A DNA stretch of 64,000 nt from Arthrospira sp. PCC 9108 (GTDB lineage Bacteria > Cyanobacteriota > Cyanobacteriia > Cyanobacteriales > Microcoleaceae), in assembly GCA_016745315.1 (NCBI GenBank), contig CP066886.1, positions 1,271,501-1,335,500 of the forward strand, read 5' to 3'. Both the position numbers and the translations under genes were made by a program. How positions within the stretch are numbered: position 1 is the first letter of the stretch; each line of letters starts with the position of its first letter. A model generated the notes under the pieces. The model did not search any database, was not told where the DNA came from, and worked only from the letters and a program-made list of their open reading frames with translations. Positions 28,501-35,385 of the stretch are shown here, piece by piece.

Positions 28501-29272
28501 CTAGATTGGCTCCTACATCAAATACAGTCATCCCAGATTTAACTATATTTTTTACAAGCTTTTGTTCGTTTATTTCATTTAAGAATAAACTACTTTTGTC
28601 GCCAAAAATAGCATAACCGTTCCGAAGATTTTTGTTTTCCTTAATTAACACATATTTTGGATCTGCAATGAGTTGATTATAATTATCATAATTTTTAAAA
28701 GTATTAATATCATCTAATAGAATAAATTTAGCCCCATATATTGCTTTTAGTTCTGCCTTTCCTGTAAATTCAGAACCATCAATTAAGACCACATCAAAAA
28801 TGTCTATATTGTTTTCTTCTTTAATCAGTTCAATTCCTCCGCCATTAACTCCTGAAGTTCTCAAGTATTCTGTATCTTGATTCCACCAATTTAAAACTTG
28901 TTCTATGGGATATACATTAAGATTTGTTCGATTGTTTTGATAGAATTCTCGAATTTCGTTTTCTGTCGGGAAACTTTCTAAAGGAACTGATGATACATTA
29001 TAACAGTGCACAAAAGAATAATCTTCATACCTCTTTCTTAAAGCATCAAACCTGCTTTTAGAGATTTCCATACAAAATAGTAATGGCTCATTAGAATTAT
29101 TGACTAAACCTTGTACAAAGGCTTCTGTGCTTCCCGAACCCGATGAAGAACCAATTTCTAAAACTGTTTTAATATCTCCTTCTGTAGCAATCTGTTGGAT
29201 AGCTTGATAAAATTCATCATTCTTAATTTCTGGAGGGATTAATTGATCCAAAGCAGATGGTAATTTAGACAT
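25505..29272 (-). CDS. multidomain methyltransferase/glycosyltransferase fusion
   Basis: A 1255-residue protein. Residues 1-225 hold a methyltransferase-like motif (TVLEIGSSSGSGS). About 240-460 is an FkbM-type methyltransferase (VFDVGANLGDYSILF, IDYLKIDVEGAEYDVLLGA). About 460-790 is GT2-like with WQVDVDEIW. About 800-1140 is a GT4-type glycosyltransferase (STGIARVWRTLL, LVYPSLYEGFGMPVLEALAC, GCPVITCANASIPEVAGEAA). A short tail follows. GGAG stands 8 bp before the ATG at 29272, which is preferred over a TTG 15 bp upstream. It faces the GT41 and methyltransferase genes across the repeat block. Target unknown; surface polysaccharide or protein glycosylation is inferred. Confidence 0.87.
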   Translation of the reverse strand: MSKLPSALDQLIPPEIKNDEFYQAIQQIATEGDIKTVLEIGSSSGSGSTEAFVQGLVNNSNEPLLFCMEISKSRFDALRKRYEDYSFVHCYNVSSVPLESFPTENEIREFYQNNRTNLNVYPIEQVLNWWNQDTEYLRTSGVNGGGIELIKEENNIDIFDVVLIDGSEFTGKAELKAIYGAKFILLDDINTFKNYDNYNQLIADPKYVLIKENKNLRNGYAIFGDKSSLFLNEINEQKLVKNIVKSGMTVFDVGANLGDYSILFSKLIGESGKVYTFEPTPAIFQKLRERINERDLSNVNLFQKAVFSSNQIIKFNEFPQEYSVWNSIGVPDMNNPLNPQEKIPIVKTEMVEAVAIDSFCEEQLIESIDYLKIDVEGAEYDVLLGAKQLLEKNAIRFIQFEISQKMLEGLNRKAKDTFDILIQNGYECHRITSNGEIGDKVLDSNSFYENYIAFRELPIHFFTIVLNGEPFIHYHIEVFKQLPFKWHWHIIEGVADLKHDTSWCLKLGGQITDQIHKNGRSKDGTSEYLDQLAQKYPENITIYRKPEGKFWDGKREMVNAPLANIKEECLLWQVDVDEIWTLEQICQTRKLFVKNPDKTAAFYWCWYFVGENMIISSRNCYAQNPRQDWLRTWRFKPGCVWAAHEPPILVETCEDGQQKNVAAINPFMHGETEKEGLIFQHFAYVTPEQLKFKEQYYGYKNAVSQWQSLQSQTQFPVYLREYFGWVGDRTMVDRAQALGVTPIIQKDINTGNWKFLPPEDLQKSIQIEMRSPTIIIDGVFFQLYSTGIARVWRTLLEEWANTEFAGHIIVLDRANSAPKIPGIRYLTIPAYSYNNTDADKQMLQQVCDQEGADLFISTYYTTPLSTPSVFMAYDMIPEVLGGSLNQPMWREKHHAIRQACSYAAISENTARDLVKFFPDISIEQVTVAHCGVAPIFTPATATEISTFKHKYGISKPYFLLVGAGSNYKNAILFFRAFDQLHTKQGFEIICTGSGVTLANEYRQYTSGTVVHSLTLSDEELKIAYSGAVALVYPSLYEGFGMPVLEALACGCPVITCANASIPEVAGEAAIYVDANDVDSLTDALCEVQKSPVRSSLITAGLTQAKQFSWVKMAEIMSSALIQVTLARLNLQRVNFIIFPDWSQSEETVGLELQEVIKTLVNHPDKAEMTLLIDNSNITPEEADLVLSSVAMNLLMEEEIEFDGGPEIVLVGELSPMQWSALISKLQGRIKLDHENQEVIDKLKVDTIPVVEPDNN

Positions 29273-29412
29273 TGACTGTATCTCCAAAACAAGAAAACCG
29301 GACCGGAAAAATTTACTTTTTTTTCTGACAAAACCAAGTCAGATAGGCAGGTTGCACAATTCTACCACACCATGGCAAAAAAGCGATCGCCTCCCCGCCA
29401 CTGAAACAACAC

Positions 29413-29919
29413 TTAACATTCCTCCAACCGTTCCGCCAACTCTCGTAACCCCTGGACAAACTGCCGCACTTCCGACTCGAAACAATGCCAGACTTGAGAA
29501 TAGCCTTGCACAAGATCTTCCACCCGTTCCGTCTCCAGTTCAAAACCGTAGATATTGCGGACTATATGACGAAAACCGAGATACTCCCGGAGACTCAGCA
29601 CCGTTTCCGAACTCAGAACTGGGGGGAGTCCTTCTCGTTCCACACTCATGCGGTTGAGGAGTCGCTTGTGCCAATCAAAACTCGAAGGTAACGCACCATT
29701 GAGTTCAGAAACAATCAATTGAAAAATCCTCTCGCAGCCCGTATAAAAATTATGCAATTTCAGTGCTAAACTCTCATAAAAAATCCCCGATAGTGTCGGA
29801 TAGCGATCGATTTCCTGGCGCACTTGAACGATCGCATTTTCCAACTCTCCCAAACGCGCTAACTCTAGTTCAATATCCGTCGCTAACTCCTGTAACTCAC
29901 TCGGACTAACCTCCCTCAT
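29413..29919 (-). CDS. HepT-like HEPN ribonuclease toxin
   Basis: A 168-residue helical protein from the ATG at 29919. The HEPN-type catalytic cluster lies in YLGFRHIVRNIYGFE (R117, H118, R121, N122, Y124). In known MntA/HepT pairs the toxin is an RNase silenced when the partner adds AMP to a tyrosine near this motif. The start at 29919 overlaps the antitoxin stop by 14 bp and lies after GGGGAA; a longer start at 29955 would overlap by 50 bp. Part of a two-gene toxin-antitoxin unit with the next gene. Confidence 0.82.
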   Translation of the reverse strand: MREVSPSELQELATDIELELARLGELENAIVQVRQEIDRYPTLSGIFYESLALKLHNFYTGCERIFQLIVSELNGALPSSFDWHKRLLNRMSVEREGLPPVLSSETVLSLREYLGFRHIVRNIYGFELETERVEDLVQGYSQVWHCFESEVRQFVQGLRELAERLEEC

Positions 29920-30280
29920 AAACACATTCCCCCGTTTGCAATACCCGATCGCCAAAATGTGGTTCTAAATCCTCCAAAGGCTTCAAATCTACCCATCGCC
30001 GCGTTAAATCATTCGCCTCCGCCAACGCCAAAAAATAATCTTTTTTTCTCAACCCTTCCACCGCCAAATCAATATCCGAAGTTTCGCTAAAACCTCCCCT
30101 CACCAACGACCCGAATAAGATAACCCGCCTCACTCCAAACTTACTCACCAGCATTTCTACAATTATATCCACATCCGATCGCGCCTGGTTTGCTAATTTT
30201 TGATTTTGCGCCGCTTGCTGGGCTCTTCGTTTTTTCCAATAGGCTAGGCGATCGCTATTCACAAATTCCTGATTCATCAT
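29906..30280 (-). CDS. MntA-like nucleotidyltransferase antitoxin
   Basis: A 124-residue protein with the minimal nucleotidyltransferase motif FGSLVRGGFSETSDIDLAVE: G57-S58 and D69-x-D71 are the metal and nucleotide ligands. A basic helix rich in Gln, Ala and Lys precedes it (about 11-35). Family members add AMP to and neutralise HepT. It is the first gene of the pair and overlaps HepT, a usual toxin-antitoxin design. Functional pairing is inferred from order and motifs. Confidence 0.85.
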   Translation of the reverse strand: MMNQEFVNSDRLAYWKKRRAQQAAQNQKLANQARSDVDIIVEMLVSKFGVRRVILFGSLVRGGFSETSDIDLAVEGLRKKDYFLALAEANDLTRRWVDLKPLEDLEPHFGDRVLQTGECVYEGG

Positions 30281-30314
30281 CTTTCCCCCACAATTATACC
30301 CTCATATCCTTAAT

Positions 30315-30773
30315 TTACGGAAACCAATTTTCATCTAACACCTCCTCTAAGTTGGCGATCGGAGTCGAGGGAAAATCGCTCACCGATAAACCCGAAATAT
30401 CAGAAACCAACTCTCGCGCATCTTCGTAGATATCAACTAATTCCTGGGATAGGTAATTTTGGAGGCTGGGACTATCCTTTAAATGTCGCTTAATTTGTTT
30501 ACGGAAATTACGGATTTCTCGCCGCCAGTGATTTGGATTATTGTCTGTTTCAGAATGCCAATATTTGAGTTTGAGTAAATGCTCAAATAAAAGAGTCAAC
30601 AGACTGGCCAACTTTCTTTTATCCCTTTTACTCAAGTCTAGCACCTCTTCGATTAGGTTCTCTAAATCCACCGCCTCAAAATCACCTTTTTTGAGGTGTT
30701 TAACCGTTTCCAGAACCCAGAGATGATAATCCGTATCATATAGACTTTTGAGTGATTCGCTTAACTGTTGCAT
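30315..30773 (-). CDS. DUF29 family protein
   Basis: A 152-residue protein fitting DUF29, a family common in cyanobacteria with unknown function: LYDTDYHLWVLETVKHLKKG near the start, DLENLIEEVLDLSKRDKRKL, the LFEHLLKLKYW helix, then SPSLQNYL and Y-x2-A. A close paralogue lies 37 bp upstream on the same strand (30811). They share the tail NLxEVLDENWFP. Both follow the toxin-antitoxin pair. Confidence 0.88.
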   Translation of the reverse strand: MQQLSESLKSLYDTDYHLWVLETVKHLKKGDFEAVDLENLIEEVLDLSKRDKRKLASLLTLLFEHLLKLKYWHSETDNNPNHWRREIRNFRKQIKRHLKDSPSLQNYLSQELVDIYEDARELVSDISGLSVSDFPSTPIANLEEVLDENWFP

Positions 30774-30810
30774 CGTTAAGTTATGCCTCCATTATATCAG
30801 CCTTTAATTA

Positions 30811-31278
30811 CTACTTACTCACCGGAGGAAACCAATTTTCATCTAACACCTCGTCTAAGTTGGCGATCGCCTTTTCCGGGAAAGTATCTAGGGGGAGTTG
30901 CGTTTTAGCCACCACAATTTTTAAGGCATCTTCGTAACAATCATCAAAGATTTCTGATAGGTAATTTTTTAGGCTAGGACTATCCATTAGTATCCCTCTG
31001 ATTTCCATCAGAAAATTGGCAATTTCTCCCAGCCAATAGCCTCGATTTCTTTCCGTTTCAGCCTCCCAGTATTGCCACATTAGCAAATGCTCAAATGACA
31101 GCCTTAAAAGATTCCTTAACTCTCTTTTGTCCATCGCAGCCAAGCCTAGAATTTCCGCGATTAAGTTCTCCAAATCCAGAGCCTCAAAATCGCCTGTTTC
31201 TAGGTGTTTAACCGTTGCCAGAACCCAAAGATGATAGTCCCTATCATATAAGCTCGCTTCGTCGCTGAGTTGATTCAT
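30811..31278 (-). CDS. DUF29 family protein, paralogue
   Basis: A 155-residue DUF29 protein: LYDRDYHLWVLATVKHLETG, DLENLIAEILGLAAMDKREL, LSFEHLLMWQYW and SPSLKNYL. It is the tandem duplicate of the 30315 gene. The two DNA 3' ends remain very similar (gaaaccaattttcatctaac in both), evidence for recent duplication or conversion. Function unknown. Confidence 0.88.
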   Translation of the reverse strand: MNQLSDEASLYDRDYHLWVLATVKHLETGDFEALDLENLIAEILGLAAMDKRELRNLLRLSFEHLLMWQYWEAETERNRGYWLGEIANFLMEIRGILMDSPSLKNYLSEIFDDCYEDALKIVVAKTQLPLDTFPEKAIANLDEVLDENWFPPVSK

Positions 31279-31295
31279 GAGTAGCCAGATATTAA

Positions 31296-31733
31296 CTAAT
31301 CTGCAACCGCTGGCTGTGTATCAGTTTTTAACTGTTTTAAGAGGTTTTGATAATCCTCAACATCGGGATATAAATTAACTAACTTTTCCAAAGGTGCGAT
31401 CGCCTCTTCCAGTTGATTTTGTTCCAAGCGAACCATCACCAACCCTTCCAAAGCTGTTTGATTTTCCGGTTCCCGCTGCAAAACCGACTGATAACCACGT
31501 TCTTGGCGTTCTAACTGTGATATAATTGTAGCAGCTTCCTCCGCTTGGTTGACTTCTGAGGACTGGGAATTACTGCGAAACATTGCACCCAAACCCGAAG
31601 ACATCATCCCCAGAAAAGCTGCCGTCGAAATGAACATCATCACCTTCTGTAGTTTTTTGCGGCGCTCCATGCGGCGAGCGATCGCCTCTCCGTAGTGTTT
31701 TCTCAGAGAATCGGAATTTTCGACAGTTCCCAT
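31296..31733 (-). CDS. small membrane-anchored TPR-type protein
   Basis: A 145-residue protein with a cytoplasmic basic start (RRMERRKKLQKVMM; about 18-33), one membrane helix (FISTAAFLGMMSSGLGAM) and one or two TPR-like helix pairs (GYQSVLQREPENQTALEGLV). It resembles the start of the 9798-10682 protein, which has the same anchor-plus-TPR design. It is a single gene, on the same strand as the DUF29 pair. Function unknown. Confidence 0.78.
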   Translation of the reverse strand: MGTVENSDSLRKHYGEAIARRMERRKKLQKVMMFISTAAFLGMMSSGLGAMFRSNSQSSEVNQAEEAATIISQLERQERGYQSVLQREPENQTALEGLVMVRLEQNQLEEAIAPLEKLVNLYPDVEDYQNLLKQLKTDTQPAVAD

Positions 31734-31877
31734 TTTCTCAATACCTCCCTAAACCAGGTCACATAAACCCATATATAATCATCTTACCCAACTTGAGCGC
31801 TATTGCGATCAGGTGGGTGTCATTTAGCGATCGTGTTTTAGCGCCTGGTTTAAGCCTGCGGGAAGGGGTCATATCAT

Positions 31878-32603
31878 CTAGCTAGTCACCTCAATTTCTG
31901 CTAAGGTAGAATAGGAGGCTTTATCTGGCGTTGAGGGAGTATCTCGCTCTACTAATACTCCCGCTATTCCCGCTGATTTTGCACCCTGATAGTCCGCCGT
32001 AAAACTGTCCCCAATATGCAAAACTTCTCCTGGCTGAAAATCGTATTTTTCTAGTGCTACCGCAAAAATTTTGGGGTCAGGTTTTGCCGCGCCAACTTCT
32101 GTAGAAATCGTCACCGTCGAGAAAAATCCCCCTAAACCCAAAACTTCTAACACTGGATATAACCGGGAATCAAAGTTAGATAAAACTCCCAATTCTATAC
32201 CACAATTTCGCCACTTTGTCAAGGTGGGAATTACATCAGGATAAACCACCCAAGGTTCAGCCGTAGCAAACTCTTGGTAAAGTTGCTCAAAAAACTTGGG
32301 GAAGTCCGAAAACTCCTGAAAAACTCCCACAGCCTTAAAACTTTCGGCGGCAATATCGCGCCACCAGGCTAGTTCTAATTGGGGAATTTCCGCCATATCT
32401 GCGCCCGGAAAAGCCATAGGTGTAGCGGCGCTAAAACTCTGATAAAATGCCTGATTAAGGGTTTTGGCACAGACGTTAACTCCCCATTTTTGGGCAATTT
32501 TGCCGTAAACATCACCCACAGTTTCTCGGACACCAAAGAGGGTTCCCACTGCATCTAGTAAGATTAATTTAGGCGAGAGAGGGCTATGATTTATCATCGG
32601 CAT
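31878..32603 (-). CDS. HAD-superfamily hydrolase (HDHD3/REG-2-like)
   Basis: A 241-residue phosphatase-like protein. Motif I is LILLDAVGTLFGV, in which the first Asp is kept but the usual D-x-D second Asp is replaced by V-G as in the HDHD3/REG-2 group. Motif II is GVLSNFDSRL; motif III is the lysine in GAAKPDPKIF; motif IV is VLHIGDSFTADYQGAKSAGI. Its ATG follows directly on the TAG of the NDH-2 gene, so the two are translated from one transcript. Substrate unknown. Confidence 0.87.
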   Translation of the reverse strand: MPMINHSPLSPKLILLDAVGTLFGVRETVGDVYGKIAQKWGVNVCAKTLNQAFYQSFSAATPMAFPGADMAEIPQLELAWWRDIAAESFKAVGVFQEFSDFPKFFEQLYQEFATAEPWVVYPDVIPTLTKWRNCGIELGVLSNFDSRLYPVLEVLGLGGFFSTVTISTEVGAAKPDPKIFAVALEKYDFQPGEVLHIGDSFTADYQGAKSAGIAGVLVERDTPSTPDKASYSTLAEIEVTS

Positions 32604-33803
32604 CTATTTATTATTGATCATTAACTCTTGAAAAGGGCGACTTATCCAGTTAAAGGCTACGCGCATTTGATGTTCCCAGGTCGGTAAACGATACAGATAA
32701 ATGAGGCGGCGGGCGACATGGGCTAACTGTCCATCGAGTTTAATTCCTAAACCTGTGAGAGTCGCGTTATCTTTCCCTAAAGTCATCATTTCTCCTAGGG
32801 CTTGATAATGGAAAGATAGCAGGGGTCTCCCGGTTAAAGATGCCCACAGATTCCAGCCCGCATAATCCGCTTGTTGAAAGGCAGCTTGGGCGGTTTTGGG
32901 AACTTTTTTACCTTCCGCATCATGGGAGTCGGCGAGGTCTCCCAGGGCGAATATTTCGGGGTGTTCAATGACTTGTAATTTGGGATTGATGATGATTTGA
33001 TGTTCGCTGTTTTGTTTCAGGGGAAGCGATCGCACTATATCGGGGGTCTGGGTTCCCACAGTCCACATAACAATATCAACAGGTAAAGTATCTACCTGGT
33101 CGCGATATTCGAGGGTAATACTTTCGGCATCTAGGGATTTAACCGTAGTTTCTAAATCCAGCCAAACCTGTCGTTCTGATAGAGCTTTTTGAGCAGCTTC
33201 CCGGTTAAAGTCGGGGGCAGATTTGAGGATTTCTTCTCCTCTGTCCACGAGGCGCAAACGCCCGCGTTTTCCGAGTCTTTCCGCTAATTTACAGGCTAAT
33301 TCTACACCACTATAACCGCCGCCAATGATGGCTACTCTAATTTTTTCCGCGTCCGAGGCTTCCAGGAGGCGCAGACGTTCTTGTAAACGATAAGCATCCT
33401 CCACCCGACGAAAAGGTATGGCGTATTGTTGAGCCCCTGGTACGATATCAAGGGGGGTTTCTCCTCCCATGGCTAAGACTAGGCGATCGTAATCGAGAAA
33501 TTGACCATCTTGTAATTGCACCTGTTGGGCGGTAATATCAATATCGGCAACAGTTCCCTGAATAAACCGAATTGGTGTGTCTTGCAGGAGTTGTTGAAAG
33601 GGTGGGGCAATTTCCCAGGCTTGGAGTTCTCCGGTCACCAGTTCATACAGTAGGGGCGCAAACACAAAGCGGTCTCTGGAGTCAACTATAGTAATTTCCG
33701 GGCTTTGTGTGGGTAGCCACGGTAACTGGGTCAAACGTAGGGCGGTATATAGCCCACCGAAGCCACCGCCGAGAATGCAAATGCGAGTTGGTTGTTCTGT
33801 CAT
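32604..33803 (-). CDS. type II NAD(P)H dehydrogenase (NDH-2-like)
   Basis: A 399-residue two-Rossmann flavoprotein. The FAD-binding GGGFGGLYTALRL is near residue 12, the NAD(P)H-binding VAIIGGGYSGVELACKLAERLG near 155-176, and the FAD-closing HPEIFALGDLAD near 290. Such enzymes oxidise NADH and reduce quinones at the membrane without pumping protons; in cyanobacteria one member also reduces demethylphylloquinone. A C-terminal amphipathic stretch (RLIYLYRLPTWEHQMRVAFNW) fits peripheral membrane attachment. It is followed directly by the HAD hydrolase gene. The exact paralogue (NdbA, NdbB or NdbC) is not decided. Confidence 0.88.
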   Translation of the reverse strand: MTEQPTRICILGGGFGGLYTALRLTQLPWLPTQSPEITIVDSRDRFVFAPLLYELVTGELQAWEIAPPFQQLLQDTPIRFIQGTVADIDITAQQVQLQDGQFLDYDRLVLAMGGETPLDIVPGAQQYAIPFRRVEDAYRLQERLRLLEASDAEKIRVAIIGGGYSGVELACKLAERLGKRGRLRLVDRGEEILKSAPDFNREAAQKALSERQVWLDLETTVKSLDAESITLEYRDQVDTLPVDIVMWTVGTQTPDIVRSLPLKQNSEHQIIINPKLQVIEHPEIFALGDLADSHDAEGKKVPKTAQAAFQQADYAGWNLWASLTGRPLLSFHYQALGEMMTLGKDNATLTGLGIKLDGQLAHVARRLIYLYRLPTWEHQMRVAFNWISRPFQELMINNK

Positions 33804-33846
33804 AGGTTTGGGAGTAGGTATCGCTTCTAGGATAGCAAGGCGATCG

Positions 33847-34371
33847 CTATTTCGGCAGTGGCTGGGACAATGGCTGCTGATAATATCCTGATTTTCCCCC
33901 CGTTTTACTCAACAGATGAATTGAGCCAATTTCCATGGATTTATCTAGGGCTTTGGCCATGTCATAGAGGGTTAAGGCGGCGATGGAAACGGCGGTTAGG
34001 GCTTCCATTTCTACCCCGGTTTCGGCGATGGTTATGGCTTCGGCGCGGATTTGATAACCTGGGAGTTGGGGGTCGGCGGTGAATTTAACATCTATTTTAG
34101 CTAGGGGGAGTGGATGACACAGGGGGATTAATTGGGCCGTTTGTTTGGCGGCCATAATTCCGGCAATTTTGGCGGTTCCCAAAACATCTCCTTTGGGTGC
34201 GTTTCCCAATTCGATCGCTTTTAGGGTTTCCGGAAGCATTTTCACCCATCCACTGGCGATCGCCACCCGTCGAGTTTTGGCCTTCTCTGACACATCCACC
34301 ATCTGCGCTTCTCCCCTATAATCAAGGTGGGTTAAGGATTGGGGAGAATTTTCTGAAGAATTGCTTGTCAT
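33847..34371 (-). CDS. moaC: cyclic pyranopterin monophosphate synthase
   Basis: A 174-residue MoaC of the molybdenum cofactor pathway; it makes cPMP from the MoaA product. The signature runs through MVDVSEKAKTRRVAIASGWV, AKIAGIMAAKQTAQLIPLCH (the LCHPL core), GVEMEALTAVSIAALTLYDM and SIHLLSKTGGKSG. Length is normal. It lies 43 bp upstream of NDH-2 on the same strand. No other mo- genes are nearby. Confidence 0.95.
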   Translation of the reverse strand: MTSNSSENSPQSLTHLDYRGEAQMVDVSEKAKTRRVAIASGWVKMLPETLKAIELGNAPKGDVLGTAKIAGIMAAKQTAQLIPLCHPLPLAKIDVKFTADPQLPGYQIRAEAITIAETGVEMEALTAVSIAALTLYDMAKALDKSMEIGSIHLLSKTGGKSGYYQQPLSQPLPK

Positions 34372-34433
34372 TTTCGGAAAGTGTGTTATTATCTTAAATG
34401 GCGGTGAAACAAGTCTAAGTTTAACGCCAACGG

Positions 34434-34507
34434 GGGCTTGTAGCTCAGTGGACTAGAGCACGTGGCTACGGACCACGGTGTCGGGGGTTCGAATCCCTCC
34501 TAGCCCG
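34434..34507 (+). tRNA. tRNA-Arg (ACG)
   Basis: A 74-base cloverleaf. The acceptor arms GGGCTTG and CTAGCCC pair with one T-T mismatch and the discriminator is G. The D arm is GCTC...GAGC, the anticodon arm CGTGG-CTACGGA-CCACG has anticodon ACG at 34468-34470, and the T arm is GGGGG-TTCGAAT-CCCTC. CCA is not encoded. A34 would be deaminated to inosine to read CGN codons. Confidence 0.93.
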
Positions 34508-34599
34508 TTTTCTCTCAACTCTTATTCTAACGGCGATTATCGGGAAAATCAACCCGATAGTCGCCCTGTGGCGATCGTATTTCCATCCCCAGATTGATA

Positions 34600-35385
34600 A
34601 TTGATAATTATTAATTGATAATTGTAGGGGCGGGTTCTGCTGTCAATTTTCCATCCCTAGGACTATCTGAATAAACCCGCCCCCCTCTGTGGCTGTCAAT
34701 TTTCCATCCCTACAACCATATGAATAAACCCGCCCCCCTCTGTGGCTGTCAATTTTCCATCCCTACAACCATATGAATAAACCCGCCCCCCTCTGTGGCT
34801 GTCAATTTTCCATCCCTACAACCATATGAATAAACCCGCCCCCCTCTGTGGCTGTCAATTTTCCATCCCCAGGACTATCTGAATAAACCCGCCCCACCCC
34901 CGATAATTAATGTGGTGCGTCAGAGCCATAAAATTGGCCGTTGACCCGATAGGTTATCCCTCTGACGCACCCTACGAACTGAGAAACCGGGTTTCTTGAC
35001 CTCGGCGATAATTGTAGGGGCGGGTTCTGCTGTCAATTTTCCATCCCTAGGACAATATGAATAAACCCGCCCCCCTCTGTGGCTGTCAATTTTCCATCCC
35101 CAGGACAATATGAATAAACCCGCCCCCCTCTGTGGCTGTCAATTTTCCATCCCTAGGACTATCTGAATAAACCCGCCCCACCCCCGATAATTAATGTGGT
35201 GCGTCAGAGCCATAAAATTGGCCGTTGACCCGATAGGTTATCTCTCTGACGCACCCTACGAACGATAATTGAGAATTGAGAAACCGGGTTTCTTGACCAC
35301 GATAGGGGTGGTGCGTCAGATGAATAAAATTGGCGGTTGACCCGATAGGTTATCCCTCTGACGCACCCTACGAGGGTGATAATTA
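34600..35385. repeat. repeat mosaic after tRNA-Arg
   Basis: A 53 bp unit (tgaataaacccgccccc ... ctgtcaattttccatccc) starts at 34668, 34721, 34774, 34827 and 34880, then again from 35057, 35110 and 35163. It is interleaved with three copies of a hairpin GGTGCGTCAG/A...CTGACGCACCCTACGA (from about 34914, 35195 and 35310) and with 'gagaaaccgggtttcttgac'. The same GGTGCGTCAG arms form the 4.7-7.8 kb array and 25174-25234, so one repeat family recurs across the window. No gene is seen. Confidence 0.9.

Noticed and set aside
34434..35385. Integrated mobile element at tRNA-Arg
   Set aside because: No integrase, no attachment-site duplication and no element genes; only repeats.
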